Assembly (NCBI RefSeq): GCF_029637605.1
Contig: NZ_CP121261.1
Coordinates: 3,038,001-3,102,000 of the forward strand
Length of the DNA stretch: 64,000 bases
Direction of reading: 5' to 3'
Origin: Achromobacter spanius
GTDB lineage: Bacteria > Pseudomonadota > Gammaproteobacteria > Burkholderiales > Burkholderiaceae_B
Positions 8,701-16,545 of the stretch are shown piece by piece. A program made the position numbers and the translations under genes. The notes below the pieces were generated by a model. It did not search any database. It was not told where the DNA came from and saw only the letters and a list, made by a program, of their open reading frames with translations. Each line of letters begins with the position of its first letter. Positions within the stretch are counted from its first letter, which is position 1.

Positions 8701-9423
8701 CGTTTCCTCGATCACCTTCTGATTGCGCCGCTGCACCGAGCAATCACGTTCGCCCAGCGCCAGCACGCGGCCCGCGCCGTCGCCGAAGATCTGCACTTCC
8801 ACGTGGCGCGCGTTATCCACATAGCGTTCGATGAACGCGCCACCATCACGGAAGAAGTGTTCGCCCATGCGTTGCACGCTGTCGAACGCCACCGTCAGTT
8901 CCGCTTCATTCTCGCAGCGCGACAAGCCGATGCCACCGCCGCCCGCCGTGCTCTTGAGCATGACCGGGTAGCCGATGCGCTCGGCTTGTGACAGCGCTTC
9001 ACCCAGGCTGGCCAGGAGCCCCGTGCCCGGCGTCATCGGTACGCCCGCTTCGGCCGCCAGTTCACGCGAACGGTGCTTCAGACCGAACTCGCGGATCTGC
9101 AAGGGCGTGGGGCCCACGAAGGCAATGCCCGCCGCTTCGCAGGCTTCGGCGAACTCCGCGCTTTCGGACAGGAACCCATAGCCGGGGTAGATGGCTTGTG
9201 CGCCATGCTCGCGCGCGGCCGCCAGCAGCAGGTCCATGCGCAGGTAGCTGTCGACGGCTTTCTCGCCGCCCAAGGCCACGGCCACATCGGCCTCGCGTAC
9301 GTGCGCGGCGTTGCGGTCGGGATCGGAATACACGGCCACACTACGGATGCCCACCCGCTTCAGGGTGCGGATGGCGCGGACGGCGATCTCGCCGCGGTTG
9401 GCAATCAGAACGGTATCGAACAC
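5782..9423 (-). CDS. uca: Urea carboxylase, biotin-dependent
   Basis: A 1213-residue cytoplasmic enzyme that carboxylates urea to allophanate using ATP and bicarbonate. The biotin carboxylase domain occupies about residues 1-445 (LIANRGEIAVRAI at the N-terminus; ATP-grasp loop KSTAGGGGIGL near 160). A carboxyltransferase part follows as a KipA/AHS2 domain (YTSVQDYPGRTGYWDIG) and then a KipI/AHS1 domain (FTAEGTVGIGGVYMCIYG). A C-terminal biotin carrier domain holds EAMKMEL with the biotinyl lysine near 1170. The start chosen is GTG at 9423 with GGGAG upstream; the longer frame would run into the preceding gene. Allophanate hydrolase lies directly upstream and urtABCDE is divergent. Guanidine carboxylase is the main alternative, but the DUF1989 deiminase partners are absent here. 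Confidence 0.92.
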   Translation of the reverse strand: MFDTVLIANRGEIAVRAIRTLKRVGIRSVAVYSDPDRNAAHVREADVAVALGGEKAVDSYLRMDLLLAAAREHGAQAIYPGYGFLSESAEFAEACEAAGIAFVGPTPLQIREFGLKHRSRELAAEAGVPMTPGTGLLASLGEALSQAERIGYPVMLKSTAGGGGIGLSRCENEAELTVAFDSVQRMGEHFFRDGGAFIERYVDNARHVEVQIFGDGAGRVLALGERDCSVQRRNQKVIEETPAPLLPAATRAALLAAAVQLGESVNYRSAGTVEFIYDPARDSFYFLEVNTRLQVEHPVTEAVTGLDLVECMLRVAAGEALDIAAMSRAPQGASIEVRLYAEDPLRQFQPSPGVLTEVSFPEGVRVDGWVATGTDVPAFYDPMLAKLIVHADTREAALDKLADALARTRLHGIATNLDYLRQIVADERFRAGKLSTRFLESFTYRPAAIEVMEAGTYTSVQDYPGRTGYWDIGVPPSGPMDDYAFRLANRIVGNAPDAAGIEATLIGPTLRFHGDTVVALTGAECAATLDGEPVPMWQPIAVRSGQVLATGRALSGCRSYLAVRNGLDVPVYLGSRSTFALGQFGGHAGRTLRVGDMLPLVRPELGEAVAAPVTEPMPAPAELIPTYGNTWEIGVLYGPHGAPDFFQPEAIDTFFAADWEVHYNSNRLGVRLIGPKPTWARENGGEAGLHPSNIHDCEYAIGSINFTGDSPVILTRDGPSLGGFVCPVTIARAELWKVGQVKPGDRIRFVRMDYPQAVALEAAQDQSVAALSAVAPTATAPSPVPATVSETIVAALPAEGSRPSVSYRQAGDGYLLLEYGDNVLDLALRMRIHLLMEALNADPIAGVQELSPGVRSLQIRYDSRQILQGALIERLLKIEAGLADVATLKVPTRVVYLPMAFEDSATLGAVQRYQETVRANAPWLPNNVDFIQRINGLASRNEVRDIVFDASYLIMGLGDVYLGAPCAVPIDPRHRLLTSKYNPARTFTAEGTVGIGGVYMCIYGMDSPGGYQLVGRTLPIWNKFLKNPVFQDGNPWLLRFFDQVRFYPVTEAELDVLREDFREGRATVRIEEEVFDFAAHQRFLAEQADSIAVFQTRQKCAFDAEVALWKSEDVAVEQEAPAQEAEADTALREGERLVSADMCGNIWKIPVQVGQSVSAGDTLVVVEAMKMELSVIAPASGTVTAIRCVPGKPVNAGDPLVVLAEDATCTVAG

Positions 9424-9451
9424 GGTTCGGCTCCCAAATGGCTTGCTGGAA

Positions 9452-11305
9452 TTAGCGGGGGGTGGGGTTGGCGCCGGCGGCAGCACTAAGGCTGGCCAGA
9501 TAGGCGCGCCAGCCGCCAAAGGCGGTGATGTCGCGCGCGCCATCCAGGCCGCGCGGTTCGCAGATGAAGCCCTTGACCAGGCGGCCGTCTTCCAGCTCCA
9601 GCGTGCCGATGCCCAAGGGCGCGGGAATCTCGGCCACGAACGCGCCGAACGCCGTCACCGGCACGTCCCACAGTTCCACTTCGATCGGCGCGCCAGACTC
9701 GGACTTCACCAGCCCCGGCTTGGGCGGCGTGGTGTTGGCCAGGGCATACAGGCGGTAGTCGCCCGCCGTGCGGGTCTTCTCCACCAGCACCGCGTGGCGC
9801 GATGTCAGTTGATGGTTCAGCGGCATGCCGGTCAGGTGCGCGCCCACCACCGCCACGCGCACGGTGTCGGCGGGCGGGGTCGCCACGTCCATGCCGGCCG
9901 GCAGCGGTGCACCGGTAGCGCCCAGTGGCAGGCCGCGCTGCGCTTGCCAGAGGCGGCCAAACTGCGCCAGCGCGCGGTCCTGCCAGGCCAGGCCGATCAG
10001 CGTAATGCCCGACGGCAAGCCGTCGGCGCGCATGCCGGCCGGCACTGCCAGCGCCGACAAGTCGGCCAGGTTGGCAAAGTTGGTATAGACGCCCAGCCGC
10101 GAATTCAGCGTGACCGGGTCGGCTTGAAGTTGCGCGATGGTGTAGATGGACGGAGACGTCGGCACCACCAGCGCATCAAAGCCCGCCAGCGCCTGATGGA
10201 TCTGCCGGGTCAGTTCAGCACGGCGATACTCGGCCTTGAAAGCATCCAGGGCGCTGTAGTTGGCGGCCTGCTCGACAATGCCGCGCACGACGGGGTTGAT
10301 GACGTCCGGCGTCTGCTTCCACAAGTCTTCCACGGCGGCGAAGCGTTCGGCCACCCATGGCCCTTGATACAGCAGCGCGGCCAGTTCATTGAAGGGCGCG
10401 AAGTCTATCGTTTCCACCTCGGCGCCGGTGGCCTTCAAGGCCCGCACGGCGTCGTCGAACACCGTGGCCGCCTGCGTGTCGCCAAAAAATTCCAGCGTGG
10501 CAGGGATGGCCAGCTTCGGTGCGCGCGGCCAGGGCAGCGAGGCGCCCGCCGGCATCTTGCGCGAATAGGGATCACGTTCGTCATACCCGCCCGCTACCTC
10601 GGCCACCAGCTCGGCGTCGGCCACGGTCAGCGCAAAGATCGACACGCAGTCCAGCGTGCGGCACGCCGGCACCACGCCCGCCGTGCTGAGCCAGCCCTTG
10701 GTCGGCTTCAAGCCCACGATGTTGTTGAAGCCTGCCGGCACGCGGCCGGAGCCCGCCGTGTCCGTGCCCAGGGAAAACGCCGCGATGCCGCGCGCCACCA
10801 CCGACGCGGAACCCGAGCTGGAACCGCCGCTGACGTAGTCGGCGTTGAAGGTGTTGGCCACGGCGCCATGCGGCGAGCGCGTGCCCACCAGGCCGGTGGC
10901 GAACTGGTCCAGATTGGTCTTGCCGATCAGGATGGCGCCCGCCGCGCGCAGGCGCTGCACCACGGTCGCGTCCTCGCCCGGCGTGTAGGCGAATTCGGGG
11001 CAGGCGGCGGTGGTGGGCCAGCCGGCCGCGTCGATGTTGTCCTTGATGGCGAAGGGCACGCCATACAGCGGCAGGCGCGCCAGGTCGCCGCCGGCGGCGG
11101 CCAGCATCAGGCGCAGCCCGTCCAACTGTTCATCCAGCGTGGCGCGGTCCACCCGCTGTATCCAGGCATTGTCCACGGGCCCGTCTTGCGGCGCGGCGTA
11201 GTCGGCCAATAGCGTTTCGGGCTGGGCCCCGCCTTCGCGATAGGCGGCTTGCCATTGCGCGATGGTCCAACCGATGGGGCTCGTCTGCGTTGCTGCGGCG
11301 TTCAT
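9452..11305 (-). CDS. atzF: Allophanate hydrolase
   Basis: 617 residues from ATG 11305, with AAAGGA as ribosome site. The first roughly 440 residues form an amidase-signature domain with the Ser-cisSer-Lys triad: lysine in AIKDNIDAAG, cis-serine in SGGSSSGSASVV and nucleophile in GTDTAGSGRVPAG. A C-terminal domain of about 170 residues matches allophanate hydrolases and is absent from plain amidases. The enzyme splits allophanate into two ammonia and two carbon dioxide, completing the ATP-dependent urea route. It is the first gene of the minus-strand operon, behind a sigma-54 promoter, and ends 28 bp before urea carboxylase. Confidence 0.92.
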   Translation of the reverse strand: MNAAATQTSPIGWTIAQWQAAYREGGAQPETLLADYAAPQDGPVDNAWIQRVDRATLDEQLDGLRLMLAAAGGDLARLPLYGVPFAIKDNIDAAGWPTTAACPEFAYTPGEDATVVQRLRAAGAILIGKTNLDQFATGLVGTRSPHGAVANTFNADYVSGGSSSGSASVVARGIAAFSLGTDTAGSGRVPAGFNNIVGLKPTKGWLSTAGVVPACRTLDCVSIFALTVADAELVAEVAGGYDERDPYSRKMPAGASLPWPRAPKLAIPATLEFFGDTQAATVFDDAVRALKATGAEVETIDFAPFNELAALLYQGPWVAERFAAVEDLWKQTPDVINPVVRGIVEQAANYSALDAFKAEYRRAELTRQIHQALAGFDALVVPTSPSIYTIAQLQADPVTLNSRLGVYTNFANLADLSALAVPAGMRADGLPSGITLIGLAWQDRALAQFGRLWQAQRGLPLGATGAPLPAGMDVATPPADTVRVAVVGAHLTGMPLNHQLTSRHAVLVEKTRTAGDYRLYALANTTPPKPGLVKSESGAPIEVELWDVPVTAFGAFVAEIPAPLGIGTLELEDGRLVKGFICEPRGLDGARDITAFGGWRAYLASLSAAAGANPTPR

Positions 11306-11318
11306 GCTGGAATCCTTT

Positions 11319-11330
11319 CTTGTATACAAG
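11319..11330. promoter_or_regulatory. GntR-type operator, perfect 12-bp palindrome
   Basis: CTTGTATACAAG is a perfect inverted repeat. TTGTATACAA-like sites are typical of FCD-type GntR repressors. It lies 14 bp upstream of the allophanate hydrolase ATG and about 12-25 bp after the -12 element of the sigma-54 promoter at 11342-11358, so it covers the expected transcription start. The GntR gene ending this operon is the likely binder. Confidence 0.7.
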
Positions 11331-11341
11331 TACGGATTCCC

Positions 11342-11358
11342 AAGCAATCGGCGTGCCA
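11342..11358 (-). promoter_or_regulatory. Sigma-54 promoter for the allophanate hydrolase-urea carboxylase operon
   Basis: Read on the minus strand, TGGCACGCCGATTGCTT is an essentially perfect match to the sigma-54 consensus TGGCACG-N4-TTGCW, with GG and GC exactly ten bases apart (GG at 11357-11356, GC at 11345-11344). The start would fall near 11332, about 27 bp before the ATG. Nitrogen-limitation control through NtrC is the natural reading. Confidence 0.8.
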
Positions 11359-11467
11359 TGTTTGGCGGCTGTGCGGCTTTCCCTCTGGCGCCGCATGCCG
11401 ATGCCGTCAATCACGCATGGCGCACCGCTTTCCGGCCGCCACGCCCGCACCGCAAGCGGGCAGGACA

Positions 11468-11484
11468 CGCACCTGTTTTGTGCA
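11468..11484. promoter_or_regulatory. NtrC-like enhancer site
   Basis: CGCACCTGTTTTGTGCA contains GCAC-N7-GTGC, the spacing of the NtrC consensus TGCACC-N5-GGTGCA. Its centre (11476) is about 136 bp upstream of the predicted urtA start and about 144 bp upstream of the predicted start of the divergent operon. It could therefore serve both sigma-54 promoters. The inner bases are imperfect. Confidence 0.5.
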
Positions 11485-11584
11485 TCGCGCACGGTTTTGA
11501 CCCGGCCAGGCCAAGCGCGCAAGCGCCAACCGCATTCGCGTAAACACCCCCTCTTCATACAGCGACGCACCCTGTCGGCCGCAC

Positions 11585-11601
11585 TTGGCATGCCTTTTGC
11601 T
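11585..11601 (+). promoter_or_regulatory. Sigma-54 promoter for urtABCDE
   Basis: TTGGCATGCCTTTTGCT carries GG (11587-11588) and GC (11599-11600) exactly ten bases apart and fits TGGCAY-N5-TTGCW. The urtA ATG is 86 bp downstream with an AGGAG ribosome site. The 381-bp gap 11306-11686 holds no gene; it contains this promoter, the opposite sigma-54 promoter, an NtrC-like site and the GntR-like palindrome. Confidence 0.7.
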
Positions 11602-11686
11602 TTGAGGTCCTTGAAGTCCTTGTTGTCGACTGTTTTCAGAGATCGTTCCTGCCGGCCAACCCGGCACATTCCAATCAGGAGTCACC

Positions 11687-12940
11687 ATGAAACGCAGACT
11701 AGCCCTTAAGCAACTGACCGCCGTGAGCCTGTTGGCCATGTCCGGCTGGATGCCGCAGGTATTCGCCGCCGAAGACACCATCAAGGTCGGCATCCTGCAT
11801 TCCTTGTCGGGCACCATGGCCATCTCGGAGACGTCGCTGAAAGACGTTGCGCTGATGACCATCGATGAAATCAACGCCAACGGCGGCGTGATGGGCAAGA
11901 AGCTGGAAGCCGTGGTGGTGGACCCCGCGTCGAACTGGCCGCTGTTTGCCGAGAAGTCACGCCAACTGTTGTCGCAAGACAAGGTAGCAGTGGTGTTCGG
12001 CTGCTGGACCTCGGTGTCGCGCAAGTCGGTGCTGCCGGTCTTCAAGGAACTGAACGGCCTGCTCTTCTACCCCGTGCAATACGAAGGCGAAGAGCTTGAG
12101 AAGAATGTGTTCTACACCGGCGCCGCGCCCAACCAGCAAGCGATCCCGGCCGTGGAATACCTGATGAGCGAAGACGGCGGCGGCGCCAAGCGCTTCGTGC
12201 TGCTGGGCACCGACTACGTCTACCCGCGCACCACCAACAAGATCCTGCGCGCCTTCCTGCATTCCAAGGGTGTCAAGGACAGCGACATCGACGAGGTCTA
12301 CACGCCGTTTGGCCATTCCGACTACCAGACCATCGTCGCCAACATCAAGAAGTTCGCCACCGGCGGCAAGACGGCCGTTATCTCGACCATCAACGGCGAT
12401 TCGAACGTGCCCTTCTACAAGGAACTGGGCAACGCCGGCCTGAAGGCCACCGACGTGCCGGTCGTGGCGTTCTCGGTGGGTGAAGAAGAACTGCGCGGCG
12501 TGGACACCAAGCCTCTGGTCGGCCACCTGGCGGCATGGAACTACTTCGAATCGATAAAGAACCCGGTCAACGTGGAATTCATCAAGAAGTGGAAGGCCTA
12601 CGCCAAGGCCAAGAACCTGCCGAACGCCAACACGGTCGTGACCAACGACCCGATGGAAGCCACCTACATCGGCATCCATATGTGGAAGCAGGCCGTGGAA
12701 CAAGCCAAGACCACCGACGTGGACAAGGTGATCGCGGCGATGGGCGGCCAGAAGTTCAACGCGCCGGACGGCTACACCATCGAAATGGACAAGAGCAACC
12801 ACCACCTGCACAAGCCGGTCTACATCGGTGAAATCAAGGCGGACGGCCAGTTCAACGTGGTCTGGAAGAGCAAGGGCCCGATCCGTGCCCAACCCTGGAG
12901 CCCGTACATCCCGGGTAATGAAAGCAAGCAAGGCCTCTAA
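11687..12940 (+). CDS. urtA: Urea ABC transporter substrate-binding protein
   Basis: A 417-residue periplasmic binding protein with an N-terminal signal peptide (about residues 1-27, ending QVFAAED). The family hallmarks are near-verbatim: KVGILHSLSGTMAISE, the VFGCWTSVSRKSVLPVFKE loop, LFYPVQYEGEE, and the terminal PIRAQPWSPYIPG. UrtA binds urea for the high-affinity importer UrtBCDE. It heads the five-gene urt operon behind a sigma-54 promoter, with AGGAG before the start. Its divergent neighbours degrade urea to ammonia, so uptake and breakdown are encoded together; no urease is in the window. Confidence 0.97.
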   Translation: MKRRLALKQLTAVSLLAMSGWMPQVFAAEDTIKVGILHSLSGTMAISETSLKDVALMTIDEINANGGVMGKKLEAVVVDPASNWPLFAEKSRQLLSQDKVAVVFGCWTSVSRKSVLPVFKELNGLLFYPVQYEGEELEKNVFYTGAAPNQQAIPAVEYLMSEDGGGAKRFVLLGTDYVYPRTTNKILRAFLHSKGVKDSDIDEVYTPFGHSDYQTIVANIKKFATGGKTAVISTINGDSNVPFYKELGNAGLKATDVPVVAFSVGEEELRGVDTKPLVGHLAAWNYFESIKNPVNVEFIKKWKAYAKAKNLPNANTVVTNDPMEATYIGIHMWKQAVEQAKTTDVDKVIAAMGGQKFNAPDGYTIEMDKSNHHLHKPVYIGEIKADGQFNVVWKSKGPIRAQPWSPYIPGNESKQGL

Positions 12941-12951
12941 GCGGAGCTAGC

Positions 12952-14583
12952 ATGCACATCGCGGCAATCGCCCATTTCTTGCGTCGTTCAATTCTTGCGT
13001 GGCTGCTGGCCATGCCGCTCCTGGCCGCGCCCGCGGCCGCGGCTGGCGTGGACCCCGCCCTGCTTGCGCCGCTGGCCGGCGACGACACCGACGCCAAGCT
13101 GCAAGCGATTGCCGCGTTGGGCCAACACCCTGACCCGCTCGCGGCGGCGGTCTTGCAGGCGCTGGGCAATGACCAGCTCTATGCAACGGCCGACGGCCGC
13201 GTGCTGATCGGGCAGGACGACACACGCGCCACCGACCCCGTCACGGGCGCGGCCGTGGACCTGCCCGCCGACAGCGGCACCGTCAGCATCAACAACCGCC
13301 TGCGCCGCGCCATCCAGGCCGCGCTGGCGGGTTCGCGCTTGTTCTCGGATCAGCCCGAGGAACGCCTGAGCGCCGCGCGTCGGCTGCAACAGACGGGCGA
13401 CCCGGCGCGCCTGCCCATGCTTGAAAAAGCACTGGCCTCTGAAAAGAACGAAGCCGTGCGCGAAGCGCTGTTGATCGCGCAGGCCAACCTGGAACTGAAA
13501 AGCACCGACCCCGCCAAGCGCCTGCACGCCGTGGAGGTGCTGGGCGAAACACGCAACGCCGCCTTCCGCCCCATGCTGGCCTCGCTGACGCAACAGCGCG
13601 ACGGCGTCTACGTCGAACCCGATGCGGCCGTGCGCGATGCGGCGGCCACGGCGCTCAAGCAGATCGACCGCCATCTGGCCACCATCGAATGGGCGGGCAA
13701 CCTCTTTTATGGCATCAGCCTGGGCAGCGTGCTGCTGCTGGCCGCGCTGGGCCTGGCCATCACTTTCGGCCTGATGGGCGTCATCAACATGGCGCATGGC
13801 GAGCTGCTGATGATTGGCGCCTACGTGACCTATGTGGTGCAGACGCTGTTCCGCGCCTGGTTGCCGGGCTGGCTGGACTGGTATGTGGTGGCCGCGTTGC
13901 CGCTGGCCTTCGTGGTGACGGCGCTGGTGGGCATGGCGCTGGAACGCACCGTGATCCGCTGGCTGTACGGGCGCCCCCTGGAAACCCTGCTGGCCACCTG
14001 GGGCATCAGCCTGATGCTGATGCAAGGCGTGCGCACGCTGTTCGGCGCGCAGAACGTGGAAGTGGGCAACCCCAGCTGGATGTCCGGCGGCATCAACGTA
14101 CTGGGCGGGCTGGTGCTGACCTACAACCGCATCGTCATCATCGGCTTTGCGTTCTTCGTGGTGTTCCTGGTGTGGGTACTGCTGAACCACACGCGGTTGG
14201 GCCTCTTCGTGCGCGCCATTACGCAGAACCGGCGCATGGCCGATTGCGTGGGCGTGCCCACCGGACGCGTCGACATGCTGGCCTTTGGCCTGGGGTCCGG
14301 CATTGCGGGGCTGGCGGGCGTGGCCCTGTCGCAGTTGGGCAACGTGGGGCCAGACCTGGGCCGTGGCTACATCGTGGATTCGTTCATGGTGGTGGTGCTG
14401 GGCGGTGTGGGCCAGTTGGCCGGCACCGTCATCGCCGCGATGGGCCTGGGCGGCGTGAACAAATTCCTGGAGCCCTATGCGGGCGCCGTCATGGCCAAGA
14501 TCACCATCCTGGTGTTGATTGTGCTGTTTGTCCAAAAACGGCCGCAAGGCCTGTTCGCCCCCCGCGGCCGGAGCGTTGAATGA
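12952..14583 (+). CDS. urtB: Urea ABC transporter permease UrtB
   Basis: A 543-residue inner-membrane permease of the branched-chain amino acid (LivH) class. A signal-like N-terminus and a soluble region of about 230 residues, alpha-helical and HEAT-like, precede the membrane part. The LivH-like core begins near residue 245 (GVINMAHGELLMIGAYV, then GRPLETLLATWGISLMLMQG). The long extracytoplasmic N-terminal region is normal for UrtB. The stop overlaps the urtC start (ATGA at 14580). Confidence 0.96.
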   Translation: MHIAAIAHFLRRSILAWLLAMPLLAAPAAAAGVDPALLAPLAGDDTDAKLQAIAALGQHPDPLAAAVLQALGNDQLYATADGRVLIGQDDTRATDPVTGAAVDLPADSGTVSINNRLRRAIQAALAGSRLFSDQPEERLSAARRLQQTGDPARLPMLEKALASEKNEAVREALLIAQANLELKSTDPAKRLHAVEVLGETRNAAFRPMLASLTQQRDGVYVEPDAAVRDAAATALKQIDRHLATIEWAGNLFYGISLGSVLLLAALGLAITFGLMGVINMAHGELLMIGAYVTYVVQTLFRAWLPGWLDWYVVAALPLAFVVTALVGMALERTVIRWLYGRPLETLLATWGISLMLMQGVRTLFGAQNVEVGNPSWMSGGINVLGGLVLTYNRIVIIGFAFFVVFLVWVLLNHTRLGLFVRAITQNRRMADCVGVPTGRVDMLAFGLGSGIAGLAGVALSQLGNVGPDLGRGYIVDSFMVVVLGGVGQLAGTVIAAMGLGGVNKFLEPYAGAVMAKITILVLIVLFVQKRPQGLFAPRGRSVE

Positions 14584-15707
14584 AACAGACCGCGCTGACC
14601 GATCTGAGCTTGCTGACCCGCCGCCCACTTTTTTCGGGCCGCGCCTGGACGGCCCTGGCCGTGGCGGCCGCGCTGCTGGCGCTGCTGCCGCTGCTGAACC
14701 TGGTGTTTCCGCCGGGCCATGCGCTGCATGTGTCGGCCTACGCCGTGGCGCTGCTGGGCAAGTTCATGTGCTACGCCATGGCCGCGCTGGCCTTGGACCT
14801 GGTGTGGGGCTATGCGGGCATCCTGTCGCTGGGGCACGGCCTGTTCTTCGCGCTGGGCGGCTACGCACACGGCATGTACCTGATGCGCGCCATTGGCCGC
14901 GACGGCGTCTACCAAAGCAACCTGCCCGACTTCATGGTGTTCCTGGACTGGAAGGACTACCCCTGGTACTGGGCGTTCACCGAACACTTCTGGTACGCCA
15001 TGCTGCTGGTGGTGCTGGTGCCGGGCGTGCTGGCCTTTGTGTTCGGCTACTTTGCCTTCCGCTCGCGCATCAAGGGCGTGTACTTTTCGATCATCACGCA
15101 AGCCCTGACGTTCGCCGCCATGCTGCTGTTCTTCCGCAACGACACGGGCTTTGGCGGCAACAACGGCTTTACCGATTTCAAGCGCATCCTGGGCTTTGAC
15201 ATCACCGCGCCGGGCACGCGCGCCACCTTGTACTGGATCACGCTGGCGGCCTTGGCGGGCGCCTTGATCCTGGCGCGCATCGTCACGCAATCCAAGCTGG
15301 GCCGCGTGCTGACCGCCGTGCGCGATGCCGAAAGCCGGCTGCGCTTCATCGGTTACGACCCCTTGGGTTTCAAGCTGTTCGTGTGGACCTTGTCGGCCGT
15401 GCTGTGCGGCATCGCGGGCGCGCTGTATGTGCCGCAGGTGGGCATCATCAACCCCAGCGAAATGTCCACCGAGACCTCGATTGAAATGGTGATCTGGGTG
15501 GCCACCGGCGGGCGCGGCACGCTGATCGGCCCCATCATCGGCGCGGGCGCCGTCAACGGCCTGAAGACCTGGTTCACCAGCGTGCTGCCCGAATTCTGGT
15601 TGTACGCCCTGGGCCTGATCTTTGTGTTGGTGACGCTGTTCCTGCCCACCGGCATCGTCGGCCTGGCCCGCCGCATCACGGCACGCTTGCAGGAGAAGAA
15701 GGCATGA
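14580..15707 (+). CDS. urtC: Urea ABC transporter permease UrtC
   Basis: A 375-residue LivM-type inner-membrane permease with about ten predicted membrane segments. Typical stretches are LDLVWGYAGILSLGHGLFFA near residue 75 and the cytoplasmic coupling loop AVRDAESRLRFIGYDPLGFK near 245. It pairs with UrtB to form the channel. The start overlaps the urtB stop and its own stop overlaps urtD (ATGA), so the operon is tightly coupled. Confidence 0.96.
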   Translation: MKQTALTDLSLLTRRPLFSGRAWTALAVAAALLALLPLLNLVFPPGHALHVSAYAVALLGKFMCYAMAALALDLVWGYAGILSLGHGLFFALGGYAHGMYLMRAIGRDGVYQSNLPDFMVFLDWKDYPWYWAFTEHFWYAMLLVVLVPGVLAFVFGYFAFRSRIKGVYFSIITQALTFAAMLLFFRNDTGFGGNNGFTDFKRILGFDITAPGTRATLYWITLAALAGALILARIVTQSKLGRVLTAVRDAESRLRFIGYDPLGFKLFVWTLSAVLCGIAGALYVPQVGIINPSEMSTETSIEMVIWVATGGRGTLIGPIIGAGAVNGLKTWFTSVLPEFWLYALGLIFVLVTLFLPTGIVGLARRITARLQEKKA

Positions 15708-16543
15708 CCAGCACGCATACCGAACTGGCCTCGCTGGACGGTGGCCCCAGCGGCGACGCCGGCTACGGCCGCGTCAGCCCCAAGGGCCTGGACACCAGCC
15801 ACGGCGCCATTCTGTACCTGGAAGGCATTACCGTCAGCTTCGACGGCTTCAAGGCGCTGAACGACCTGACGCTGGACATCGGCGTGGGCGAACTGCGCTG
15901 CATCATCGGCCCCAACGGCGCGGGCAAGACCACGATGATGGACGTCATCACCGGCAAGACGCGGCCCACCGCCGGCACCGCGTTCTTTGGCCAGAGCATC
16001 GACCTGACCACTCTGAACGAAGCGGAGATCGCGCACGCGGGCATCGGCCGCAAGTTCCAGCGGCCCACGGTGTTTGAACAGCACAGCGTGTTTGAAAACC
16101 TGGAGCTGGCAATGAAGACGGACAAGCGCGTGCGGCCCACGCTGTTCTCGCGCTTGACCAGCGAACAGGCCGACAAGATTGGCGAAACGCTGGACCTGAT
16201 CCGCCTGCGTCCCGAAGTGCAACGCCCTGCCGGCCTGCTGTCGCACGGTCAGAAGCAGTGGCTGGAAATCGGCATGCTGCTGATGCAGGAGCCGCAGTTG
16301 CTGCTGCTGGACGAACCGGTTGCCGGCATGACCGACGCCGAAACCGAACGCACCGGCGAGCTGCTTAACGAACTGCGCGGCCGCCATTCCTTGATGGTGG
16401 TGGAACACGACATGGACTTCGTCAACCAGATCGCGGGCGACGGCAAGGTGACCGTGCTGCACGAAGGCTCGGTGCTGGCCGAAGGCCCCATGAGCAAGGT
16501 GCAAGCCGACCCGCGCGTGATCGAAGTCTACCTGGGGCGCTAA
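15704..16543 (+). CDS. urtD: Urea ABC transporter ATP-binding protein UrtD
   Basis: A 279-residue LivG-type ATPase. Walker A is GPNGAGKTT (near residue 69), the signature region is LLSHGQKQWLEIGMLL and Walker B is LLLLDEPVAGM. An N-terminal extension of about 35 residues precedes the ABC domain. It starts at ATG 15704, overlapping the urtC stop, and ends 2 bp before urtE. Confidence 0.96.
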   Translation: MTSTHTELASLDGGPSGDAGYGRVSPKGLDTSHGAILYLEGITVSFDGFKALNDLTLDIGVGELRCIIGPNGAGKTTMMDVITGKTRPTAGTAFFGQSIDLTTLNEAEIAHAGIGRKFQRPTVFEQHSVFENLELAMKTDKRVRPTLFSRLTSEQADKIGETLDLIRLRPEVQRPAGLLSHGQKQWLEIGMLLMQEPQLLLLDEPVAGMTDAETERTGELLNELRGRHSLMVVEHDMDFVNQIAGDGKVTVLHEGSVLAEGPMSKVQADPRVIEVYLGR

Positions 16544-16545
16544 AC

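Noticed and set aside
6055..8991. A 978-codon open frame on the plus strand opposite urea carboxylase
   Set aside because: It is composed of His/Arg/Gln/Ala-rich sequence typical of the antisense of GC-rich genes, and the minus-strand frame encodes a complete known enzyme.
9424..9543. N-terminal extension of urea carboxylase
   Set aside because: The extra 40 residues are Pro/Ala-rich and non-homologous and overlap the preceding gene; GTG 9423 has a good ribosome site and starts the conserved biotin carboxylase domain.
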